The position numbers and the translations under genes were made by a program. A stretch of DNA of 64,000 nt from Arcuatula senhousia (Eukaryota > Mollusca > Bivalvia > Mytilida > Mytilidae), in NCBI GenBank assembly GCA_963971305.1, contig OZ020307.1, positions 10,801,501 through 10,865,500 of the forward strand, read 5' to 3'. This document shows, one piece after another, positions 32,405 through 43,800 of the stretch. How positions within the stretch are numbered: position 1 is the first letter of the stretch; every line of letters starts with the position of its first letter. The notes below the pieces were generated by a model that ran no database searches, was not told the origin of the DNA, and worked only from the letters and a program-made list of their open reading frames with translations.

Positions 32405-33170
32405 AAAAAAAGGTAATTTTATGTTTAACAAATAAAGGTAATAACAACAAAACTACCGAACTTGAATGATCAATCTCATAGTCCAGAGAAAATGACAAAA
32501 ACGAATCAGTCATACCGGAGAACTGATGGATCGCAATGGTCCTGACTTGGTACAGGCATTTCAAACGAAATGGTGGGTTAAACCAGGTTTTATGGCGCCA
32601 AACCTCCCTCTTCCATTGCGATCTTAGGATCCGGTAATGACCATAGAACACAACATTGTTGTGACACACAATAGGGATATTGAGGTGATCATCTCAGTAC
32701 AGCAGACCAGTCAAACACTAATTAAAACAATTAACTATCATATCTTTAAACTCAATTTTGAACTTTTCTACTAGTGGCTGATAACGAAGAAAGAATTTTT
32801 TTAGGGATCGTATGAGACGTATTTTCTTATAGCCCTGCTTCAAAAGTCGGTCACGAAGAAACCGGTGTCTGATCAAAAAATCTGTGAAATGTGTGCAAGC
32901 TCTGGCATATCGAATAAGTTGAGAAATATAAACACCGTATGCAGGAGAAGCAGGTATATTGCTCTGTAGATTAGGAAAATTAATAATTTGAAAATTAAAA
33001 TCGTCTCGTTTATCGTAAATTTTTGTACTGAGATGACCACCTGGGTCAAATTCGAGGTGCAAATCCAAGAAAGACGTGAAGCAATTAGATTCGGTGGTCT
33101 CTTTAATCTCCAATTCCGGAGGATATATTGAAGGAATCCAACTACGAATATGTAGATTGCATACCATTTA
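32405..33170 (-). mobile_element. Reverse-transcriptase-family retroelement: end of the RT and its 3' UTR (Penelope-like assignment tentative)
   Basis: A 149-residue frame (33167-32718) carries SIYPPELEIKETTE, FLDLHLEFDPGGHLSTKIYD, KRDDFNFQIINFPNLQSN, IPASPAYGVYISQLIRYARA and the closing SLKKFFLRYQ. This is the part of the polymerase after the YIDD box; the same family appears at 63330 with YIDDVLSLN. 32717-32405 is the 3' UTR (on the plus strand: TCCTGACTTGGTACAGGC, CCAAACCTCCCTCTTCC). Truncated at its 5' end. I place it near Penelope-like elements from general resemblance only. Confidence 0.65.
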
Positions 33171-34639
33171 AGCTATGCATAGTGCAAATTGTTTTTTGCC
33201 TTCTCATATCGCAATTAGAATGCGTTTCTTAGTAATTCCTAAAAGTTTACAAATGACTTCAATGCATCATTAAACAATTATATGAATCGTTCTACATCCA
33301 TTGTTTAATTGATCATTGTTTTAAGCTGTTGAAGGTTAATACAAAAATTGAAAACAAGCAATCGATGTTGATGGGTGCTTTAGAAATCCAACCTACATCT
33401 AATGCCGGAATCCTGACGCGTCTCTCCCCGTGATGGATGAGGAGTTTCACTGAACAAACATAACTGTAGCACTGTTTGTACGATTAATTGGAATTATGTT
33501 TGAAAAGAAAGGACAATTCTGAGGGTTATTAAACCAATATTTGGAAAGCTGAAATTGGCTTATTTAAAGACATAACTTGTATTCACGAACTTAACCCATC
33601 ACTTGGTATTGTATCAAATGGACATTTCAGAAAACTGTTTTTCAATTGAATATTTTTATTCATGTCTGTGAAGAAAATCTTGAATATTAAGAGGTGTTTA
33701 ATGATAGCATTACCTATGGATCGTGACATATGCTACATATTGAACAATTTCTTATAATTCATTGTCTCAAATTATATGGTAAATTGCAATAATAGTTCTC
33801 TGTTGGGATTAACGCCATGAAATAAAAAAAGAAATACATTAATATCCTTTATGTATCGTATGTAGGCTGTTAACGGGAAGAGCAGAGCTTATTTGATTTT
33901 CCATTGTTTTAACAAGATTAAACCAGCAACAATAATTCAAGTGGGAAGAACATAGAAAATTCAAATGTTAAATCTTCTATAGATTTATTAGTCTGTTATT
34001 AAGTATCTGTATTTGCATGATATTGGCTATTCAATCCAGAATAAAAAGCAGAAAACAAAATCGGTAACCCCATATATGCTTTTGAATGAAGGGATCAGAC
34101 TTCGAATTTATAGCAATCTTTAAAAAGTTTTCTAAACATATCATTGACTTAAAGATATTTGTTTACCACTATTGTAAATGTACAAACACGGCATCATTTA
34201 TAATCTTAAGTGAATGTTGACGGTTGACTTTTATGGACTTTTATGCACGTAGTTTGTCTTGTTTTATTTTTCTATCTGCTTTAAGCTTTTTATAGAATCT
34301 TTTACTAGCAAAAAACTTTAGAAAGCCGAATTACCAAAACAAATTGGTCTAACCAAGATGTAGATAGGGGCTTCATAACCAGATATTAGACAATAATTAC
34401 TCACAAACCAGAATCAATCTCAAACTTCCAAAAGCCATCCCTCTGGAGATGCACTTCACATTAACAATCAGTTCAGTGGCTTAAACACATTATAAATGGT
34501 GGAAATATCTCCTCCTAGCTATTTACATTAATTACTGCTTAATGTATTTCATTTAGGGAAAACGACTTTGAGATGGAGAGTATAAATTTAATTTATTGTG
34601 AAAGACGTTAAGTGTAGAAACACCTCAAATTATTCGGAT
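33171..34639. other. Intergenic, nothing recognised
   Basis: AT-rich, no frame with a recognisable domain on either strand. Confidence 0.4.
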
Positions 34640-34785
34640 TGCCTGGTGATGTGATATTTCTGGTGAGATGTTATGTAACGGTCAATTAATGATGTTTATT
34701 CTGTCAAAGTTTTGTTGCAATATCGCCGACAGGACATTAAGCAAACAACCAACAACAACAACAATCAATCAATCAAAGTATTGCA
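34640..34785 (+). mobile_element. Second SINE-like element with (AAC)n(AATC)n tail
   Basis: TTTCTGGTGAGATGTTATGT, CGCCGACAGGACATTAAGCA and a tail of AACAACAACAACAATCAATC. Ending on a GACGTTAA-like motif followed by a simple repeat is a SINE feature, and the phrases look to me like a mussel repeat. No duplication is evident. Confidence 0.45.
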
Positions 34786-35384
34786 TTTTGTTTAAAATCA
34801 TCTTAATGAATTTTTTATTTGTACTATTCGTATTTGTAGTCCAAAGAGACTTTCTCCCGCCATTTTGGGATCTTGAAAAATCACATACATGTTTTACGTT
34901 ATGTTTGAAAAAGCCTCTTATAAGATAACAATCGTTCTTTATCAGAATCAGGCATAGTGTTTAAAAGGTTGTAATAAATATAAGAACACAACAAATAAAG
35001 AACAAGGAAACCATTGTAATTTTAGTTTGATATGTATGATAACACTGCAAACAAAGATATATCCTGTATACGTTATGATAACATTATTAATAAATCTCTG
35101 ACGAGAAATTATGAATAATTAAAATACAGGGGTGGTGTTCTCGAAGCATTCCTATCTTTATAAGGGCCCTTCCCAAGTCTGTGTTTAGAGGCTTCCTCAA
35201 CTTAAGTCATGTTCTCGAAGGTCTCTCAATTTGGGATAATTTTCTGTTATTTTTTCTCCTTACTTTAGGACACCTATAGGTAAGTGACTTAAGGTGGGAC
35301 GATACCAAATGGCATATATCCAGATTTTAATGAAAATTGGTACACACATAGTTCTTAGTGATACACATCCATATATGAAATAAA

Positions 35385-36140
35385 CAAGATTGCTACGCGT
35401 AGCCATGTGTCCCCCGCCGCCGCATAAAAGTTGTGTGGTATGTCAATTCAAGCAATATATTCTCTGAGAAACGATAGAAATAGGTTGTCAAAATATGGGA
35501 TGATCACCTATTAACAGTAGTTTCAGCAACATCTGTTCAGTAGTATCCGAGGAGTTGCACCCACAAAAATGTATGATATGACAAAGTCCCATTTTTGGAC
35601 CGTAAAATCACAAATTCGTAAATAACTAGAAAACTGTAAATATCGCTTCAAAATTTTTTTTCATATTATTATAAAGTACCTTTTGCTCTATCAGCCTACA
35701 AAATTTCAGAACCCTGTGCACCTAGGTAACCGAGATATTGGATGTCCTATATTTTGACCTTTCTTCCCTGTTTCCATGGAAACGGCGGCCATTTTGAAAA
35801 TTTCAAATATGGGATGATCATCTACTAATTGTACCCTATTAGTGTGTAAAGTTAAAGCAACATCAATTCAGTAGTGTCCGAGGAGTTGCACCCACAAAAA
35901 CGTTTGACTAAGTCCCATTTTTCGGACTGAAAAATCACAAATTCGTAAATAACTCGAAAACCGTAAATATTGCTTCAAAATTTTTTTTCGTATTATTATA
36001 GAGTACCTTTTGTTCTATCAGCCTACAAAATTTCAGAACCCTGTGCACCTAGGTAACCGAGATATTGAATGTCCTATATTTTGACCTTTTTTCTGTTTCC
36101 ATGGAAACGGCGGCCATTTTGAAAATTTCAAATATGGATA
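35385..36140 (+). repeat. Nested repeat with two tandem units of about 315 bp
   Basis: 35500-35815 and 35812-36138 are near-identical units: GTATCCGAGGAGTTGCACCC / GTGTCCGAGGAGTTGCACCC, CACAAATTCGTAAATAACT, CCCTGTGCACCTAGGTAACC, GGAAACGGCGGCCATTTTGA. It opens with the 12-bp palindrome GCTACGCGTAGC (35394-35405) and a CCCCCGCCGCCGC run, so it shares the design (end hairpin, repeated GGCCGCC-like body) of the hairpin-headed elements. Confidence 0.6.
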
Positions 36141-36407
36141 AATGCAAGAAACACCAATATGTTGGCAGGAATAGGTTTTGAAGGATTTATATTATTGAAA
36201 AAAAAAATAGAAATGTTAGAAGTAAACGGCGTAAATTAAAATAATATATTATCTTATATAGGTATTATTTCTTCATTAACTTGTTTTTTCTTCATATGTT
36301 CAGTTTTAATTGATAAACAAAAACAAACACAAGTAATCACCAATTATTAATTGAACTTTATTCATGAAGTCGTGTTTTCACCTGCCGTTTAAAAAGAATA
36401 AAAATAT

Positions 36408-36546
36408 AGAATATCATATGGGTGTTTTCATATCGTATCTCATAACTACCCGAGACGCCCATATCATCCCGAGAGCTTTAGCTCGAGGGCATGATATTGG
36501 TCGAGGGTTGTTATGGGATAGGATATGAAAACACCCATATTATATG
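36408..36546. mobile_element. Hairpin MITE, copy 2
   Basis: Arms ATATGGGTGTTTTCATATCG and its inverse (GATATGAAAACACCCATAT near 36522), centre GAGAGCTTTAGCTCGAGGG. Same family as 13411-13556, opposite orientation. Confidence 0.65.
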
Positions 36547-36597
36547 CTGTTTATCAAATATTTGAAATTAAATATGTTTTGTCTATATTTACTCAAA

Positions 36598-36690
36598 TAA
36601 CGTGACTTAACCTAAAGGTGCGTTATTGATCACGTGGCTTAACCTAAAGGTTCGTTATTGATTTTCTAAGGGTGCGTTATGGATGATATG
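36598..36690. repeat. Short tandem repeat, about 33-bp unit
   Basis: Two good units carry ACGTG.CTTAACCTAAAGGT and GCGTTATTGAT; a partial third has GGTGCGTTATGGAT. Confidence 0.55.
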
Positions 36691-36911
36691 GAAAAACAGT
36701 GATATGACCTAAACCATTCATCTTGTATTATATATTAAAAAAACGTACATAATTAAACAAATATATGATAAATATAGTTAGGAGTGCCTAAGTTAAGAAG
36801 TTACTGAGAATGCTCCGAGAACACCCCTAAGTATTTCCTTAGTCATTCCTAATTATTTGCCTAAGTACCCTTCTTATGGCCTTTCTTAGGACAGCTTCGA
36901 GAACACCACCC

Positions 36912-37433
36912 TTGGAAGCCACGTTTAATAAATGTAATAACAAAATTACCGGACTTGGAGCATCAATTTCGAATTGCCATGAGAAATGAAATGAGCAGTT
37001 TGAAAATGAAAATAAAACATTGAAAGACATAAACCAGTAAATAAAGCGATATGAAAGTAATGAGCGGATCGGTCACAGGGGTCAAACAATCGAGTTTTAT
37101 TTGGAAAATACATGAAAGATGAATTTAACATAAATGTGTGAAAATAAGTCAGCAAAGGGTCTCGAAGTACATGACTGTACTGACTCTTCTTATTGCAGCA
37201 CAATAACAAATGTATCGTGTTCCTGAGAAACATGATCCATTCAAGTTGCCATTATGTTACCTTATTTCTTCATAACTTGACGGATATTCACTTAGACTAC
37301 TAACACATTTTCAATATCTTATTTCAGATATCTGATGACTGAGGTCGAGCTTTTAACGTAGTGTGTAAAATGAACTATGCACTATGACAATAAGGTCTTC
37401 TGAACTTCGACAAAACTTTTCCAAGTGAACAAT
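36912..37433. other. Upstream region of the glutamate receptor gene
   Basis: Starts with a short RT-family repeat piece (AATAACAAAATTACCGGACT, 36930). The rest should contain the promoter and 5' UTR, possibly with further non-coding exons; nothing specific can be named. An in-frame TGA at 37401-37403 precedes the start codon. Confidence 0.35.
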
Positions 37434-37841
37434 ATGAACATCATCTATCTATGCCACAAATTCATTAGAACCGTCCTGCTTATTTCCGGTTTACTTCCGG
37501 AACTTCTGCTATCCCTAGTCCACGTGGAGTTCCTGGTAATCGCGCCATTTACACCAGCGTATACGAAACTTAAACAGAAAGTGATAAAAGAAGGCTTTAT
37601 TCTGACGAGGAATATAAGAGGTGTTTATAGCTTCAAGGTGATAGAAAAAGTTTTATATAAAGAAAATCCAGATGAGATTTTGAAAATATTTTGTGAAGAT
37701 ATTTTTCCCGGGAAAGTTAATGCTGTAATGTATTTGAACATAAATAAACACAAATCTGCTGGAGATTATGTCATGAGTATAGCACAGAACCTCGGATTCC
37801 CCTTTATTGCTTGGGACCCAGATTTACCTTCTAGTATTCAG
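37434..37841 (+). CDS. GRIN2: GRIN2-like exon 1: signal peptide and start of the amino-terminal domain
   Basis: 408 nt, 136 codons, ends TTCAG|GTGAGA in phase 0. N-terminal MNIIYLCHKFIRTVLLISGL plus the following Leu-rich run is the signal peptide. VNAVMYLNI and GFPFIAWDPD are amino-terminal-domain strands. Confidence 0.9.
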
Positions 37842-40800
37842 GTGAGATAGTGATATATGTTTCAGAGAGTTCAAACTATTAAAATAAAAGATGATGTGTT
37901 TTTGATAATAACTTGACACAATACATGTAACTTATTTTTTGTTGTTGTAAAATAATAATTATAAAATTAACCTATAACAAATCTTATAGAAAAAAAAAAC
38001 AAATGGCGGAACACAATTAAAAAGCTAAAATATATATTATCATATTTATTCATACTGAGCACTCTGTCTTCTGTTTTTAGCAAGCTGGCGACTCTCGTAT
38101 TTTACAAATGGCGCCCACGATATCTCATGAGAGTCACGCGATGGTTAGTCTTCTGTTGAGGTATAATTGGACGTCCTTTACTGTAATAGGAACTTCCTCC
38201 GTGCAATATCTAGACTTCTTTAACTCGATAGAAAAGCTGGTTAAAGAACACAACAAAAGAGACCATATAACTAGGACCAATAGGTAGGTGAAGGTTTTAT
38301 GCCACTAAAGATGAGATATGTGGATATGAATGAGATATGGAATTAGTATACGTGACAAAACATCAATAAAACATTGGCGCTTCTGTAACATCTGCAATAG
38401 AAGCCAACAAGCAGCCTAAGCCAGAAACTTTGGCATTCCGTCTTGTGTTCGCCCGAGGTAAACATATTTTAACCTTGACTTTAACTGGCAATGCAGGAAC
38501 ATTATTTTAACTGCGTTTGACGCGCATATTGTCTATTTATATCTCACCAAAGACTCCCAGTTTAAAAGCTGTTAGGTGAAAATAAACTTGAGGATGAAGA
38601 GCAAATATGTAAAACGTAATGTGTCAAACAGAGAGTGTTTAAATCATACTGCTCTTTATGTGAAAAGGCAGCTAATTGTCTTAGAATCACCAACAAACAA
38701 TCCCATTCTGAACATAGAACAATGATACCAATAAGAAAGGTACACACGTATAAGCCTTGGCCGACACATATAAAATATGACATGGTTAAGCTTAGAAAAG
38801 AACAAGAAAGAAAACGGTTCCTACTACTAAAACCACTAAAGAAATTCAAAAAAGATTAAAACTTGCTTCCCGATCCAGTATAAAGTAAATTTCCTGTTCA
38901 TTGTGAAGAAATACATTCCGTTGATTCCTTAACAATTCCAGCCCAGTGCAGCAGAAAATCGGAGTGAGATGATAATCAGAGAGTGATTATCAGTTTATCG
39001 CCACGATGCCTTTGTTTTCAGCAAGTGCATTATGAGTTTATTGCAATTTCCATCACTGTTTAGCAGTTCTCAAAGGCTAAATTACAACATGATAGGATCG
39101 AAGTCAAACAAGTGTTTTAACAATTATCAGATTAGCATGTGATATAATGAATAGCTGTAAAAAAATGCATAGAAGATATTAAGGCGGAAATAAATTTAAA
39201 ATTAACTAAATGTTTTAACCCTTATATTATCCTACATTAAAAAACATTGCCAACATTTATTCATGCTATTAGTATAGTGATTCAAATTGGTCAAATCCCG
39301 ATTATCAAGCGCTAAATGGAACTCGGGAATTCAATCTACACCATTTCTCCTATCAAGAATGGAGTATTGTTTTTGAAATTTATCTTCATTTTATTCAAGA
39401 ACTTGGTGACAATGTATTCCAAATAATGGTATTATATCCTTTACAAATCAATGACACAACTATTTCGTTCTTTTCCTTGCTCCTGTTTTTGGACTTGGTT
39501 TGTACTTTAACTTGAGATCTCAGGGAAATAGATATTTGTATCCGCCTTAATTACAATAATTGTACAGATACGATTAATGATAAAGACACGCGATAACTTT
39601 GTATATATATTCCTTTTACTTTCCTGTCTTGTAATACCAAAATTTCAGGATAATTCTTTGATTGGTATACATGTACCATAGCTTTTAAGTTTGTTGTATT
39701 GACTCATTTACCGAAGTTGACATACAATGCACTTTACACTTATTGCTCGCAACATGACGGAATTGATTTGCAACAACCAGGAAAAAACTTTTGAAGCACA
39801 CAACTTTTCGCTTTTATTTGGTCTGGGTGCGCATTTCAGTTGTTTTTTTATGTTTCCAGCCATATATAGTAGCCACTTAGGCATTATGTAATGTAGTCCG
39901 CGTCCGCAGGCGTTGTCAGGTCATAATACACATAAAGAATGGTGGGCCAACGTGCGTGGTGAATACCATGTTTCATGCAAGTAAAGATATATCCTTTTGT
40001 GAACCGCCAAGAAGTGCACCACAAAGGATAAATATCATCCCTTCCATACTCTTCCATTTTTTCGGTGGTCTTCAAAATTTCTGTTCCAAACCCCATCTTT
40101 TCTTATCATCATTTCATGTTCATTTCATAAACTTTTACATATTCACTTTTATACTGTTAATAAGGCGTAAAGCACACAACTATCTAACTCACCCACTCAC
40201 CCATCCAAGCCGCATTATGCCTTTTAGTGTCTTGTTTTAGGTGTGAGGTTTTGATTTGCACATCCCTTTGGTTATTTTTTGTTTATTAAAGACTATCATA
40301 ATCTTATGATTCTATTTCAAATCATGAAATTCATATAAAATAGGTGATCAAACTTCAAACACAGATAATAATAGCTTGTAGGGAATTTTAAAAGAGCATG
40401 TTATCCCCGGGATGTTATCAGACGTTACATAGACAATTTATGCGACAACCGTGCACTATTTCACTGTATAGATAGTATCAAAGCACGACAGAGTAGAGAC
40501 AGCTTATAACTCTTTGTTTTGTCGAGTCTGAACCAATTGTTGTCTACATCCTTGCTGGTATATTACCCTGATATATTGGGATCATATGGTATATTACTGT
40601 TCAGACACTGTTTTCTCTCCCGGATATATCAGATCATATTTCAATGCTAATCCAATAAGTAAATTATTTATTTGTCATCTTACATACGTAATGGCGATAG
40701 AGAGGGAAAATGTGTATCGAAAGCACAATAAAATTATTCAATACCAATACTCTGATGTCAGATGAAGATTCATCTCTCTCAATACAGACTTTATGGAGAG

Positions 40801-43800
40801 ATTTGATATGTATATAACCTTAAAACGGTCAGAAGACGCAGAATTGAAATGCCAATCAACATCTTTATAGTGTTTGTAAATAACAGATAATATCGGAGAC
40901 AGTTTCCGAATCTTATAAGGAAATAATTGATTTGATATAATGATTACCTTTGCTCAATTTATTCACTGTCAGATAAATCGTTTATAAGAAAAGATAGCGG
41001 CATGGTTTACTGTTAAAAAGTTTTAAGACAATTGTTTCGAGTGTTGTAAAAGACAGGAACGGCTAACCCTCCCGGAGTAACCCTAGTTCACTCTCTTCAC
41101 GACGCAAATTCGCGTTGCTAATTACAATTAAGATGTTTTATGTGTTTTTCTATGTTGTCTTTTTCTTGTGTGTTTTTCTTTTAAATTTTGTATCGGCTGA
41201 TATATATTTGCCTTTTCTTACTTCTGGCATTCAAATGCTTTATCATTTATTAGTCTTTGCTTCTTTTGCCTTTTCAAATGTTGATAGAAAAACCCGTGTC
41301 ATTTAAAAGTTCTTAACTATTGAGTAAAGTCAACAGTGGCTGCTATTTTCACACGACGCCTAATCGAGTCTATAATGTCGGTTATTGTCCAGACAAATAT
41401 TTGATGTATAAGTGAGGTTATCTTACTCCCATTCAAAACCCATTAACTATTTTCTTAAATAGATTTTCTCTCTGGTGGAACTGTCGGACCAACTAGATAT
41501 CAAAACGAGACTTTTTTGACAAGCCTTTTTTTAAACTTGTAATCGATCCATATACGTTTTACTAGGATGGAGTGATGTGCAGGATGTCGTTTATTAACTC
41601 AGTTTATAGTGGAATTTAAGACAAAAAGAAACGACGTTCAGATCTCATAAACAAACAATGCAGCCAGGCAAACCAAGTATTCACATGTGACACACACAAA
41701 AAAAAAAACTTATAACACAATCAAGCAAAAAGGCATCATTGGAGAAAACGTTAGCCATTTGACTTTTACCGCTTAATTCAATGTTTTAAAGGGTCAAAAT
41801 TTAAACCACAAAAAAAAAAATAAATAAATAGGGTCCGTGCTTCCTTTCGCGACAGAAAATACATTGTAGACCATTGTATAAGTACCCGGCATAGAAGGTT
41901 ATTTAACCAATATTAAGGTCGTTTTGCGCGTTATCTTTTGAATCGATTTATTATCGTTACAGATTAAACATCCTTTCCAAGATTTTGATTGACACTTCAT
42001 CTGATCAAGATGACATCGTAATGGCAAATATGAAACATCAACTTCTCCAGAACAGCAAAGAAAACAGGATATTTCTGCTACACTCAGGGTAGGGTTCAAT
42101 ATAGGAAATTTGTTTAATGAATTTTTGTATTTTTTAACAAAAAAATCACGGAATTAAAAAAACAACAACAACAAAAAACAACAATCCAAAGCTAAGTTTT
42201 ATTTTTTTTTATTTTATCCATTTCACATGTATTAGCTGGCATAAATATAAATAGTAAACAGGACCAAAGTTAACCTGCAATTACTGAATCATTTGGATTT
42301 GGGAAGTCTTTTAATGTTCAACCAACGAACAAAGCATGACATTCATAAAACAGCAATTTAAAAAACTACATGGAAATACATTCTTAAGCCTTCACCCTGA
42401 ACCAGCGTCCGGTGTGGACTGATTTGCCATTGGCCCAAATGAAAAAAGATATTAAGTATGATTCGACACTTGTGTCCCAGCAACAAAAGAAAGAATTAAA
42501 ATGAAAAACAAATAAAAAAACACATTTTAACAGATTTTTGATTTCTTGTTTAAAATGTTAGATTGTAACTGAAAATTCTCATGTTTTAATTTGCGTTAAA
42601 AAGCCGTTTACTTATTGTTTCAGTGCAAAAGATGCAAAGAATTTATTTGACGTAGCTTCCGGTCTAGGTCTTACCAATCATGAATATATGTGGATTCTAT
42701 CTTCTTCCAGTTTAGGAAGTATACCTAAATATATGCATGTGACACCTTCATTTCCGGTCGGGATATTAGGTAAGTATTTGCAGTCTAATATCTAGTGGTA
42801 TTTAATTATCTCCCCTGCGGAAAAAAGCTAACGTGTTTTTAAATTTTTAACGATGACAACGACGATGGCGACGGCATGTAAACAATCTTCAACATGTCAT
42901 GTTATTAAAGAATCTTTTCTGTTGCGTAGACAGTTGTTTATAAGGTCAACAAAAGTGCATATTTTAACAAATCGAGTGAAACTTGCTGAACGTTGGAAAA
43001 AATTAAAATGTCAACTCAACCTTAAAAAAATCACACAAGGCGTAATACCTGCAGTACATTCTCGAAATTTGTGGGCATGTTAGGTTGTTACCTTTTCTTA
43101 CGACAGATATTAGTTTGGAAATTATATATTACTGTTATCACTTAACGATCCATTTGAATTTAATGTGTAACTATGAAATACTTTCAAGGGAAACAACCAA
43201 GTTCTATCTTTCATTAATAATAAACATGATAAAGGGGGGGGGGGGCATTCCTATTTTTAAAACGGATGACTGAAGATTGAATTGGACATTTAATCCAATA
43301 CAATGCAAATTCACATGTTGTTGATCCCAATTTACGGACACCGGTCAAAAAGGTAAACATGTTCTATGACGTAATCAAATTCAACAGGTAAATCGTGTTC
43401 TTTTAAAGAGAAGGTTGTCAAGACGGACTAGAAAAATAGGTCTTTTTCTTAATTCTATTTTGGCTTAACCTCTTGCAGTACATGTCTGAAAATTTGCAGA
43501 TGGGAAGATATACATTTAAACAAAAAGTGTGATTTTTTTCAATTTTTTATATAAAAGTTAAAGTTGTGCGATCCATTTCAGTTTGCACCGTATGCATTTC
43601 ATAAATATCCACATAATAACATGCATAAAAATGCAATCTGTTACTTTTAAAAACTCTTTTTAATTCAAAAAAGTTTATTTTATCAGCATAACCTAAAATT
43701 GGAAGAAATTTTGTACTTAAAAGAACTTTTGATTCACTTGACAACCAGGATAAACATTCGAATTGACTTTCCTATCTTTTCCGATGAAGAGCTCACATTC

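Larger units (their letters stand above)
35130..36911. mobile_element. DNA element with 18-bp perfect terminal inverted repeats, 1.8 kb, nested
   Basis: GGGTGGTGTTCTCGAAGC (35130-35147) is perfectly inverted at 36894-36911. Subterminal CTAAG/TTCTTA and GTTCTCGAAG motifs recur inward at both ends (TGTTCTCGAAGG near 35211, GAGAACACCCC near 36822). The interior is not transposase: it holds a different repeat (35385-36140), a hairpin MITE (36408-36546) and a short tandem repeat (36600-36670), so a smaller parent element was filled by later insertions. Confidence 0.7.

Noticed and set aside
37425..37433. GTG at 37425 as a start for the glutamate receptor
   Set aside because: The first ATG in this frame is 37434, after an in-frame TGA at 37401; GTG starts are not expected in a nuclear metazoan gene.
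38635..38859. Frame in GRIN2 intron 2 with Cys and basic residues
   Set aside because: No splice sites place it in phase with exons 2 and 3, and no domain is recognised.
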